Source: Actinomycetota bacterium
Lineage (GTDB): Bacteria > Actinomycetota > Acidimicrobiia > IMCC26256 > PALSA-555
Direction: 5' to 3'
Assembly: GCA_016870245.1 (NCBI GenBank)
Contig: VGCA01000008.1
Span: forward strand, 1 to 35,658
Length of the DNA stretch: 35,658 bases
Shown here: in pieces, positions 29,559-35,658 of the stretch
Numbering within the stretch: position 1 is the stretch's first letter
Layout: each line of letters begins with the position of its first letter
Program-made: the position numbers and the translations under genes
Notes under the pieces: generated by a model
Seen by the model: only the letters and a program-made list of their open reading frames with translations
What the model was told of the DNA's origin: nothing
Databases searched by the model: none

Positions 29559-30314
29559 TCAGTCGCCGAGACGACGCATGTTGTCCATCACCGAGTCGAC
29601 CGTGGGCTCGGAGATGTCACCGCAGATGAGACCGTCGGCGAGGAACACGACACGGTCGGCGTAGGCGGCCGCCACGGGGTCGTGGGTGACCATCACGATG
29701 GTCTGGCCGAGCTGGTCGACCGCCTTGCGCATGAAGCCCAGGATCTCGGCTCCCGACTTCGAGTCGAGGTTGCCGGTGGGCTCGTCGGCGAAGATCACCT
29801 CCGGCCGGCTGGCCAGCGCCCGGGCCACCGCCACCCGCTGCTGCTGGCCGCCCGAGAGCTCGTTGGGCCGGTGGTCGACACGGTCGGCGAGGTGGACGGT
29901 CTCGATGATCTGGTCGAGCCACGCCTGGTCGGGCTTCTTGCCCGCCAGCGCGAGCGGCAGGGTGACGTTCTCGAGGCCGGTGAGCGTGGGCACCAGGTTG
30001 TAGGCCTGGAAGACGAAGCCGATCTTCTCCCGCCGGATCAGCGTGAGCTGCTTCTCGCTCATCGCGCTGATCTCGTCGTCGCCCAGGAAGATCTGCCCGG
30101 CGGTGACCCGGTCGAGGCCGGCGAGGCAGTGCAGCAGCGTCGACTTGCCCGAGCCCGACGGACCCATGATCGCGGCGTACTGCCCGCGCTGGAACTCCAC
30201 CGAGACGCCGGCGAGCGCGTTGACCACGGTGTCGCCGGCGCCGTAGACCTTGGTGACGTCGACGGCCCGAGCGGCCGCGGTGGTGGAAGTGGGGGTCGGC
30301 ACGGTCGCCGTCAC
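29559..30314 (-). CDS. ABC transporter ATP-binding protein (MacB/LolD type)
   Basis: 251 residues. GTG 30314 is chosen because GGAGG lies 6 nt upstream; the ORF-track start at 30368 has none. Walker A GPSGSGKST (51-59), Q-loop VFQAYNLVPTLTGLENV, signature LSGGQQQRVAVARAL (153-167), Walker B VIFADEPTGNLDS and H-loop VTHDPVAAAYADRVV are all intact. The NLVPTLTGLENV segment and GNLDS are typical of the LolD/MacB branch. A TAGTCT hexamer at 30396-30401 may be the operon promoter, giving a leader of roughly 75 nt. Energises the permease encoded directly downstream. Confidence 0.95.
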   Translation of the reverse strand: MTATVPTPTSTTAAARAVDVTKVYGAGDTVVNALAGVSVEFQRGQYAAIMGPSGSGKSTLLHCLAGLDRVTAGQIFLGDDEISAMSEKQLTLIRREKIGFVFQAYNLVPTLTGLENVTLPLALAGKKPDQAWLDQIIETVHLADRVDHRPNELSGGQQQRVAVARALASRPEVIFADEPTGNLDSKSGAEILGFMRKAVDQLGQTIVMVTHDPVAAAYADRVVFLADGLICGDISEPTVDSVMDNMRRLGD

Positions 30315-30320
30315 GAAGGT

Positions 30321-30325
30321 CCTCC
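30321..30325 (-). promoter_or_regulatory. Shine-Dalgarno site fixing the ABC ATPase start
   Basis: GGAGG on the minus strand, 6 nt (ACCTTC) before GTG 30314. Confidence 0.65.
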
Positions 30326-30395
30326 GGGGGCTGCGCGGGTCGCGGATCGGGGCGGATCGGGGGGACACCTGACCGTCCGCTCGGCCGGTGAGGCC

Positions 30396-30401
30396 AGACT
30401 A
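30396..30401 (-). promoter_or_regulatory. Putative -10 element of the ABC transporter operon
   Basis: TAGTCT on the minus strand, inside the 92-nt gap between the lgt stop and the ATPase start. The gap also carries two GGATCGGGG(C/G)G direct copies (near 30342-30362) of unknown meaning. Confidence 0.4.
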
Positions 30402-30406
30402 CGGGC

Positions 30407-31261
30407 TCAATCCGCCGTGCTGGTCGCCCGCTCCCGGTACAGGGGGGCGTCCTTCTCCTCGCCGTGGCGGCCCAGCCACCAGAACCAGACCACGCCGAAC
30501 AGGAACAGGCCGAGGCTCACCCAGGCGTTGACCCGCAGGCCGAGCACCTCGTGGGCGTCGTCGATGCGGAGGTTCTCGAAGAAGAACCGGCCGAACGTGT
30601 ACATGACGACGTACAGCGCGGTGAGCTGGCCCCGCTTGAGCCGCAGCCGTGCGTCGATCCAGAGCAGGGCCAGACCGCCGATCAGGCAGAAGATCGACTC
30701 GTACAGGAACGTCGGGTGGAAGGTGGCGAACTCGGCGTAGCCCTCCGGCCGCTTGGCCGCTGAGATCTCGAGCGCCCACGGCAGGTCGGAGGGCCGGCCG
30801 AACAGCTCCTGGTTGAACCAGTTGCCCCACCGCCCCAGCGCCTGGGCGAAGAACAGGCCCGGCACCACGCAGTCGGCCACCGCGAGCGCCGAGCCCCGCT
30901 TCCGGTACGCGAGGATCGCGAGCGCGGCGGCTCCACCGAGCACGGCCCCCCAGATGGCCAGCCCGCCCTTCCAGATCTTGAACGCGTCGACCCAGCGGCC
31001 GTCGTCGAAGCGCTGGTAGTCGGTGATCACGTGGTAGAGCCGGGCGCCCACCACGCCGCTGATGACGACGATCAGCGCGCCGTCGAGGATCTCGCCGGGG
31101 TCACCGCCCAGCTTCCCCCAACGCAGCATCGTCATCCGCACGGCGATGATCACGCCGATGGCGAGCAGCAGCCCGTAGACGTGCAGGGAGAGCGGCCCGA
31201 CGTCGAGCGTGTTCTGGCTCGGGCTCGGGATCGACGCGACCAGGGCGGGGACCGTCGGCAC
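30407..31261 (-). CDS. lgt: Prolipoprotein diacylglyceryl transferase
   Basis: Integral membrane enzyme that transfers diacylglycerol from phosphatidylglycerol to the lipobox cysteine of prolipoproteins. 284 residues from GTG 31261; the ORF-track start at 32437 is inside other genes. About seven hydrophobic segments. Motifs: SLHVYGLLLAIGVIIAVRM, GVVGARLYHVITDY (with the conserved His), GLAIWGAVLGG and the Lgt signature ALGRWGNWFNQELFGRPS (Arg144, Asn147 region), then FHPTFLYESIFCLIG and TFGRFFFENLRID. The C-terminus is short and hydrophilic. A TACGAT hexamer 6 nt upstream suggests leaderless translation. Its substrates include the META lipoprotein and the lipoprotein encoded divergently next door. 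Confidence 0.95.
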   Translation of the reverse strand: MPTVPALVASIPSPSQNTLDVGPLSLHVYGLLLAIGVIIAVRMTMLRWGKLGGDPGEILDGALIVVISGVVGARLYHVITDYQRFDDGRWVDAFKIWKGGLAIWGAVLGGAAALAILAYRKRGSALAVADCVVPGLFFAQALGRWGNWFNQELFGRPSDLPWALEISAAKRPEGYAEFATFHPTFLYESIFCLIGGLALLWIDARLRLKRGQLTALYVVMYTFGRFFFENLRIDDAHEVLGLRVNAWVSLGLFLFGVVWFWWLGRHGEEKDAPLYRERATSTAD

Positions 31262-31267
31262 GGGCCG

Positions 31268-31273
31268 ATCGTA
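31268..31273 (-). promoter_or_regulatory. Putative -10 element of lgt
   Basis: TACGAT on the minus strand, then CGGCCC, then the GTG start at 31261. Confidence 0.55.
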
Positions 31274-31306
31274 GGGGGCGACTCCAGTTCCGGGGCCCGC
31301 CGTGCC

Positions 31307-31312
31307 GATACT
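31307..31312 (+). promoter_or_regulatory. Putative -10 element of the conserved lipoprotein gene
   Basis: GATACT ends 6 nt before GTG 31319. Divergent from the lgt element, with 33 bp between the two hexamers. Confidence 0.4.
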
Positions 31313-31318
31313 GCCGGT

Positions 31319-32338
31319 GTGCGGATGACGAGGGGACGGACGCTCGCGGCACTGACCGCGGTGGCCGCGGTGGCGCTGTCCGCCTGCGATCCCACGCCGG
31401 ATCCCGCGCCGTCCCCGTCGCCATCTCCGCCGTCGACGACGACCACGACGACCACCACGAGCGGTCCGACCCCGGGCTCGACCGGGACCGGCGACCAGAA
31501 CGGCTCGCTGGGCACCTGCCCCGTCTTCCCCGCCGACAACGCCTGGAACACCGACGTGTCGGGCTCCCCCGTCCACCCGAGCTCCGACGCCTACATCACC
31601 AACATCCTCGCCAACGGCGGCGACTACCTCCACGCCGACTTCGGGGGCGGCGGCGCGTACGGGATCCCGTACGTGACCGTGCCGGGCACGCAGCCCAAGG
31701 TCCCGGTCGAGTTCGTCGATTGGCCCGACGAGAGCGACCCCGGCCCGTACCCGATCCCGCTCGGCGCCCCCATCGAGGGGGGCGGTGACCGCCACGTCAT
31801 CGCCGTCGACCGGGGTGCGTGCGTGCTCTACGAGCTGTACAACGCCACGCCACTCGCCGACCGCTGGCAGGCGAGCAACGGCGCGCGGTTCGACCTGCGC
31901 TCCAACGCGCTGCGGCCGCTCGGCTGGACTTCTGCCGACGCCGCCGGCCTGCCGATCTTCGCCGGGCTCGTGCGCTACGACGAGGTCGCGGCCGGCCGCA
32001 TCCCCCACGCGCTCCGCTTCACCGTCAACGCCACCCAGCGGGGCTACATCCTCCCGGCGACCCACTGGGCGTCGTCGAGCACCGACCCGAACCGGCCGCC
32101 GATGGGGCTGCGGCTCAGGCTCAAGGCGTCGTACGACATCAGCCGGTTCACCGGGCAGTCGCGGGTGGTACTCGAGGCGTTGAAGCGGTACGGGATGATC
32201 GTCGCCGACAACGGGTCGAACTGGTTCATCACCGGCGCGGCCGACAGCCGGTGGAACGACACCGACCTCAACCAGCTCAAGACCGTCCCGGGGAGCGCGT
32301 TCGAAGTCGTCGACACCGGTCCCGTCCGCACCCGCTGA
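31319..32338 (+). CDS. Conserved lipoprotein of unknown function
   Basis: 339 residues from GTG 31319 (ATG 31325 is an alternative). Signal peptide MTRGRTLAALTAVAAVALSAC with lipobox LSAC, then a Pro/Ser and poly-Thr linker that would hold the globular part away from the membrane. The globular domain is highly patterned: CPVFPADNAWNTDVSGSPVHP, YLHADFGGGGAYGIPYVTV, DWPDESDPGPYPIPLGAPIEGG, RHVIAVDRGACVLYELYNA, DLRSNALRPLGWTSADAAGLPIFAGLVRYDEV and RYGMIVADNGSNWFITGA. I know such sequences only as conserved hypothetical secreted proteins of actinobacteria and relatives. The many invariant-looking Asp, Trp and Gly residues suggest an enzyme or carbohydrate-binding fold. Divergent from lgt, whose product should lipidate it. 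Confidence 0.85.
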   Translation: MRMTRGRTLAALTAVAAVALSACDPTPDPAPSPSPSPPSTTTTTTTTSGPTPGSTGTGDQNGSLGTCPVFPADNAWNTDVSGSPVHPSSDAYITNILANGGDYLHADFGGGGAYGIPYVTVPGTQPKVPVEFVDWPDESDPGPYPIPLGAPIEGGGDRHVIAVDRGACVLYELYNATPLADRWQASNGARFDLRSNALRPLGWTSADAAGLPIFAGLVRYDEVAAGRIPHALRFTVNATQRGYILPATHWASSSTDPNRPPMGLRLRLKASYDISRFTGQSRVVLEALKRYGMIVADNGSNWFITGAADSRWNDTDLNQLKTVPGSAFEVVDTGPVRTR

Positions 32339-32341
32339 CGA

Positions 32342-32421
32342 TGCGTTGCTCGCCGTCGCTCGGATCCGAGCGACGGTGAGAAGCGCACCGGGAGGTCCGG
32401 GATCGACGGTGAGAAGCGCAT
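32342..32421. repeat. Palindrome and repeated element downstream of the lipoprotein gene
   Basis: A 24-bp perfect palindrome CCGTCGCTCGGATCCGAGCGACGG (32353-32376) forms the tip of a longer imperfect stem spanning 32342-32387. The element ATGCGCTTCTCACCGTCG occurs three times: once on the plus strand with three changes (32341) and twice on the minus strand (ending near 32371 and 32404). The first two copies build the hairpin. It begins directly after the lipoprotein stop and may serve as its terminator, or be a dispersed palindromic element. Confidence 0.7.
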
Positions 32422-32431
32422 CGGGGGGTGG

Positions 32432-32437
32432 CAGCAT
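32432..32437 (+). promoter_or_regulatory. Putative -10 element of the DUF427 gene
   Basis: CAGCAT ends 6 nt before GTG 32444. Weak at the first position; spacing is the main argument. Confidence 0.3.
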
Positions 32438-32443
32438 GAGGGG

Positions 32444-32938
32444 GTGCGGGCCTCACGGATCGAGCCGGGACCGGGGCAGGAGTCGGCGTGGGACTACCCG
32501 CGGCCGCCGGCGTTGGAGCCGACCACCGCGCACCTCGTGGTCGTCCTCGGTGGGGTGACGATCGCCGACACGCGCGCCGCGTACCGCGTGCTCGAGACGA
32601 GCCACCCGCCCAACTACTACCTCCCGCCCGACGACGTCGTGCCCGGCGCGCTCGAGCCCGCCCCCGGCTCGTCGTTCTGCGAGTGGAAGGGCCGCGCGCA
32701 CTACCTCACCGTGCGGGGCGGCGACCGCGAGGAGGTCGCCGCGGCATGGGCCTACGACGCACCCAGCCCGCGCTTCGCGGCCGTCGCCGGCTACGTCGCC
32801 TTCTACCCCGGCCGCATGGACGCGTGCTTCGTCGACGGCGAGCGGGTGGTGCCCCAGGACGGCGGCTTCTACGGCGGCTGGATCACGTCACGCGTCGTCG
32901 GCCCGTTCAAGGGCGGCCCCGGCACCCGCGGCTGGTGA
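32444..32938 (+). CDS. DUF427 family protein
   Basis: 164 residues from GTG 32444. Matches the DUF427 fold: VRASRIEPGPGQESAWDYPRPP, HLVVVLGGVTIADTRAAYRVLETSHPPNYYLPPDDV, the signature SFCEWKGRAHYLTV, AAWAYDAPSPRFAAVAGYVAFYPGRMDACFVDGERV and the terminal GGWITSRVVGPFKGGPGTRGW. The family folds as a small beta barrel and is widespread in actinobacteria and proteobacteria, but no activity is established; the invariant Cys-Glu-Trp-Lys and His-Pro-Pro suggest a catalytic or ligand-binding site. 41 nt ahead of the DJ-1/PfpI gene, which carries its own -10-like element. Confidence 0.9.
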   Translation: MRASRIEPGPGQESAWDYPRPPALEPTTAHLVVVLGGVTIADTRAAYRVLETSHPPNYYLPPDDVVPGALEPAPGSSFCEWKGRAHYLTVRGGDREEVAAAWAYDAPSPRFAAVAGYVAFYPGRMDACFVDGERVVPQDGGFYGGWITSRVVGPFKGGPGTRGW

Positions 32939-32967
32939 ATCCCCCGGCACGGGGACGGGGGGGTCGA

Positions 32968-32973
32968 TACGGT
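32968..32973 (+). promoter_or_regulatory. Putative -10 element of the DJ-1/PfpI gene
   Basis: TACGGT ends 6 nt before ATG 32980, consistent with a leaderless start. Confidence 0.5.
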
Positions 32974-32979
32974 CGGTGG

Positions 32980-33615
32980 ATGGAGATCGCGATCCTGCTG
33001 TTCCCCCGACTCACCGCGCTCGACGCGGTCGGGCCCTACGAGGTGCTGCGCAGCCTCCCCGACGTCACGCTGCGCATGGTCGCGGCGAGCCCCGGCCCCC
33101 AGCGCACCGACCACGGCGCCCTCGCGCTGGTGGCCGACACGTCGATCGATGACATGCCCGCGCCCGACGTGGTGGTGATCCCGGGCGGCCCCGGCGAGGT
33201 CGGCGTGCGCGAGGACCCGCGCTCCCTCGACTGGGTGCGGTCGGTCCACCGCACCTCCACCTGGACCACTTCGGTGTGCACCGGCTCACTCGTCCTCGGC
33301 GCGGCCGGGCTGCTCGAGGGGCGCCGCGCCACCAGCCACTGGACGGCGCTCGACACGCTCGCCGGCTTCGGCGCCGAGCCCACCGAGGAGCGGGTGGTCG
33401 TCGACGGCAAGATCGTCACCGCGGCGGGCGTGTCGTCGGGGATCGACATGGCGCTGTGGCTCGCCGCGCAGCTCGCCGACGAGGAGACCGCCCGGGCCAT
33501 CCAGCTCTCGATCGAGTACGACCCACAACCACCGTTCGACGCGGGGTCGACCGCGAAGGCCTCAGCCGCCCTCGTCGACCGCCTCCGCCGCAGCAGCCGC
33601 TTCGCCACCGGCTGA
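32980..33615 (+). CDS. DJ-1/PfpI family protein, isonitrile hydratase-like
   Basis: 211 residues from ATG 32980; the ORF-track start at 32488 is inside DUF427. Flavodoxin-like DJ-1 fold: IAILLFPRLTALDAVGPYEVL (Asp15), VVVIPGGPGEVGV (the conserved glutamate/glycine strand), the nucleophile elbow TTSVCTGSLVLGAAGLLEGRRATSHW (Cys100-Thr101) and IVTAAGVSSGIDMALWLAAQL. Asp15, Cys100 and Thr101 match the catalytic set of Pseudomonas isocyanide (isonitrile) hydratase almost position for position, so this is the best functional guess. Other members are transcription-factor domains or deglycases; no DNA-binding domain is present here. The 3' end overlaps the convergent membrane-protein gene by 54 nt. 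Confidence 0.88.
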   Translation: MEIAILLFPRLTALDAVGPYEVLRSLPDVTLRMVAASPGPQRTDHGALALVADTSIDDMPAPDVVVIPGGPGEVGVREDPRSLDWVRSVHRTSTWTTSVCTGSLVLGAAGLLEGRRATSHWTALDTLAGFGAEPTEERVVVDGKIVTAAGVSSGIDMALWLAAQLADEETARAIQLSIEYDPQPPFDAGSTAKASAALVDRLRRSSRFATG

Positions 33616-34818
33616 CGGCGCGTCGGTCGGCGCGGGACGCGGCTGCATCCGGGACAGCGCGACCACGGTTGCGATGGCGATCGCCACGACGACGACGACC
33701 ACGGCGAACAGGAGGAACGTCGGCGACGGCCAGATCACGAGGATCACGAGGCCGGCCGCGGCGATCCCGGCCGACAGCGCGGCCCGGTGCTGGCGGGCCC
33801 AGAGGGCGGCGGGCGGCACGTCGCGCGAGGAGCCCCGTAGGCGCTCCGCGACCCGGCCGATCCACCCGGGGCTCGACACGAGCGCCACGACGGCGACGAA
33901 CAGGCCGAGCACGATCACGTACCACGACCAGTCCCGCAGCGCGACCACCAGGGTGTCGTAGACCTCCTTCGTCGCGTTCGCGTCGAGTGACGCCTGTCCG
34001 GCCTGGTCGACGGTGACCCGCCGACCGAGGTCGATGCCGACTGCCAGCAGCGCGGTGGTGGCCGCGACGCCGAGGCCCAGCGCGACGACGTAGCGCCGCC
34101 GGCGCGGCGCGATCGCGATCGCGGCCACGACCGTCACCACGAAGAGGATCGGCAGCACCGACGACAGCGTGTCGAGCGCGTCGAACCCGGTCTGGAGCTT
34201 CGGAACCAGATCGGACTCGAGGAGCGTGACCTCGATCGTGTCGGACGGGATCTCCACCCGCTTCAGCACACCGACGCCCCGGTCGACGAGCCGCTCGCGC
34301 ACCCGGTCGGCGACGAGCCCGAGGTCGAGGACGATGGCGTCGTTCCGCTGGTCGACCGCCTCGCCCTGGCCGGTGAACATCGCCACGACCTGCTCGTGCG
34401 CGATGCGGTTGGCCCGGGTCCAGAGCTGCTCGAACGCGGTGGACTCGAGCAGGCGCTCGGTCTGGTTGAGCGCGACGCCCCGCAGGGAGCCGGTGAGCGC
34501 GGGGCCGAGGACGTCGGTGGGCCCGGGCAGCGCGTCGGTGATGCGCTCCTCCAGGTCGGTGGCCGCGAACAGCTCGGTGACGATGCGGTTCGCCAGCGCG
34601 TCGGTGACGACCTCGTTGCTCGCGAGCGGGGCCACGGTGTCGACGTAGCCGTCGGTGTCGATGATGCGGTCGTGCACCCACTTGGCGGTGACGGCGAGTG
34701 GGGCGAGCAGCGCCGCGACCACCACGAGGACGATGGCGACCCACCGGCGCCACCGAGCGGGGTGGTGCGCCGGCGCGGGCGCGTCCTCGGGGGCGGCGTG
34801 GGCCGCGACCGCGCTCAC
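33562..34818 (-). CDS. Membrane protein of unknown function
   Basis: 418 residues. The GTG at 34818 overlaps the upstream glycosylase stop by 4 nt (GTGA), so I reject the longer ORF-track start. An acidic/Ala-rich cytoplasmic N-terminus leads to a first membrane helix (WVAIVLVVVAALLAPLAV), then an external domain of about 170 residues (WVHDRIIDTDGYVDTVAPLASNEVV, LNQTERLLESTAFEQLWTRANRIAHEQVVAMF), and then about five further helices (for example LPILFVVTVVAAIAIA, YVIVLGLFVAVVALV, LLFAVVVVVVAIAIATVVAL) and a disordered Ala/Glu tail. It resembles actinobacterial 'integral membrane protein' hypotheticals; the external part is helical. No enzymatic motif is visible. Operon with the DNA glycosylase may be only positional. 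Confidence 0.85.
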   Translation of the reverse strand: MSAVAAHAAPEDAPAPAHHPARWRRWVAIVLVVVAALLAPLAVTAKWVHDRIIDTDGYVDTVAPLASNEVVTDALANRIVTELFAATDLEERITDALPGPTDVLGPALTGSLRGVALNQTERLLESTAFEQLWTRANRIAHEQVVAMFTGQGEAVDQRNDAIVLDLGLVADRVRERLVDRGVGVLKRVEIPSDTIEVTLLESDLVPKLQTGFDALDTLSSVLPILFVVTVVAAIAIAPRRRRYVVALGLGVAATTALLAVGIDLGRRVTVDQAGQASLDANATKEVYDTLVVALRDWSWYVIVLGLFVAVVALVSSPGWIGRVAERLRGSSRDVPPAALWARQHRAALSAGIAAAGLVILVIWPSPTFLLFAVVVVVVAIAIATVVALSRMQPRPAPTDAPSAGGEAAAAAEAVDEGG

Positions 34819-35657
34819 TTCAGCAGCCGCGACATGCGGCGGTCGGCCAGCACCTTCCCGCCGGTCTGGCAGGCGGAGCAGTAGGTGATCTCGTGGCTCT
34901 CGTAGGACATGCGATGCATCGTGGCACCGCAACGGGGGCAGGGGGTGCCATACCGGCCGTGGATCTCGAAGTTCCCGCCCAGCTTGGGCTCGGAGAGTCC
35001 ACCCGTGCGCCTCCGCTCGGCCGCCAGCCCGTCGGCGAGGACGCCGCGCACCGCGTCGAGCAGCCGGGCTCGGGCGTCCGGGTCGAGCGAGGCCAGCGTG
35101 GCGTAGGGCGACAGCTCCGCCCGCCACAGCGCGTCGTCGGCGTAGCCGCGGCCCACCCCGGCCACCGTGCGCTGGTCGCGCAGCAGCGTGTGGATGCGCC
35201 GGCGGTCGTCGCCGTGGAGGACGAGGTCGGCGAACGCGTCGGAGTCGGGCTCGGGACCGAGATGGGCGAGCGGCCCGTCGTCGTCGGGCGCGAGCACCCA
35301 CCAGGCAGCCTTGCGCTCGGTGCCGTACTCGCGCACGAGCAGCGCCGGACCGTCCACGGTGCGGATGCGCAGGACGGCCCCCTTCGGCTTCGTGCGCTTG
35401 GGCGGGTCCTCCACGTCGAGGCGGCCCGCCTGGGAGAGGTGGACGAGGAGGCGGGGGGCGTCGCCGCCCGCGACCTCCACCACGAGGTACTTCCCCCGTC
35501 GCCCCACCGCCGTGATCGGCCGACCGAGCAGGCCCTCGGGTGCCACCACGGTCTTCAACGACGAGAACGAGTACGCGTCGAATCCCGCCAGCTCCCGCCC
35601 GACGAGCATCTCCCCCAACCGCTCGGCCAGCCCCTCCATCTGCGGCATCTCCGGCAT
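34815..35657 (-). CDS. Fpg/Nei family DNA glycosylase
   Basis: Base-excision repair glycosylase/AP lyase, 280 residues, whose start ATG lies at the window edge. The N-terminal MPEMPQMEGLAERL keeps the catalytic proline (Pro2) and glutamate (Glu3) of the family. The beta-hairpin lysine appears in VGRRGKYLVVE (Lys56). The helix-two-turn-helix region has LLRDQRTVAGVGRGYADDALWRAELSPYA. The C-terminal zinc finger CPRCGATMHRMSYESHEITYCSACQTGG supplies Cys240, Cys243, Cys260 and Cys263. The opening MPEMPQMEG rather than MPELPEVE, and the lack of some MutM loop features, point to the actinobacterial Nei-like branch, so I give no gene symbol. Translationally coupled to the membrane protein. Confidence 0.93.
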   Translation of the reverse strand: MPEMPQMEGLAERLGEMLVGRELAGFDAYSFSSLKTVVAPEGLLGRPITAVGRRGKYLVVEVAGGDAPRLLVHLSQAGRLDVEDPPKRTKPKGAVLRIRTVDGPALLVREYGTERKAAWWVLAPDDDGPLAHLGPEPDSDAFADLVLHGDDRRRIHTLLRDQRTVAGVGRGYADDALWRAELSPYATLASLDPDARARLLDAVRGVLADGLAAERRRTGGLSEPKLGGNFEIHGRYGTPCPRCGATMHRMSYESHEITYCSACQTGGKVLADRRMSRLLK

Positions 35658-35658
35658 G

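Noticed and set aside
31031-31318. N-terminal extension of the lipoprotein ORF
   Set aside because: It overlaps lgt in antisense; the lipobox signal peptide begins only at 31319.
33416-34753. 445-aa minus-strand ORF over the membrane-protein gene
   Set aside because: It is Arg/His/Gly-rich and frame-shifted relative to a convincing membrane protein.

Overview
The window is very GC-rich chromosomal DNA, almost fully coding. It looks like an actinobacterium outside the classical Streptomyces/Mycobacterium groups, most likely class Acidimicrobiia. That placement is inference from family content: the actinobacterial SCO1664/DUF3090/MSMEG_4193 trio, DUF3151, DUF2505, TIGR03084, an F420-type FrhB protein, many GTG starts and many apparently leaderless genes. 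Nothing looks like a plasmid, phage, CRISPR or IS element.

Region 1 (1-12.1 kb): a 5' part of dnaX on the minus strand, a SixA-type phosphatase, a CocE-type hydrolase, a large (Alu-domain-containing) SRP RNA on the minus strand, tRNA-Ser(GGA), two minus-strand exported proteins (one a double META-domain lipoprotein), threonine ammonia-lyase, an LLM flavin oxidoreductase, an SDR, tadA, tRNA-Ser(CGA), an exported protein, metF and a DUF2505 protein. dnaX, SRP RNA, tRNA-Ser and tadA are the members of the classical Bacillus tadA-scr-dnaX neighbourhood, here opened up by inserted genes.

Region 2 (12.1-17 kb): an FrhB-like F420/iron-sulfur protein, a small Rossmann-like protein, a FAAL-like adenylate-forming enzyme and a GT39-type membrane glycosyltransferase, all on the plus strand. 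Region 3 (17-19 kb): a minus-strand operon of a phosphatase-like, a DUF3090 and a kinase-like protein. It is separated from DUF3151-gmd by a four-unit tandem repeat that carries the probable DUF3151 promoter.

Region 4 (19.4-26.9 kb): DUF3151, GDP-mannose 4,6-dehydratase, a nitronate monooxygenase-like enzyme divergent from purE, an MFS transporter, an acyl-CoA synthetase with a TIGR03084 protein, and a PaaG-like crotonase. Region 5 (27-35.7 kb): a MacB/FtsX-type ABC exporter, lgt, a conserved lipoprotein, DUF427, a DJ-1/PfpI protein similar to isonitrile hydratases, a membrane protein and an Fpg/Nei DNA glycosylase.

The most notable non-coding signals are the large SRP RNA, the alternating 86/87-bp repeat, divergent gene pairs whose -10 elements overlap, and a recurring layout in which a TANNNT-like hexamer sits 6-8 nt before the start codon. 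No clearly new multi-gene system is proven; the kinase-like/phosphatase-like trio and the F420-FAAL-GT39 block are the best candidates for uncharacterised functions.
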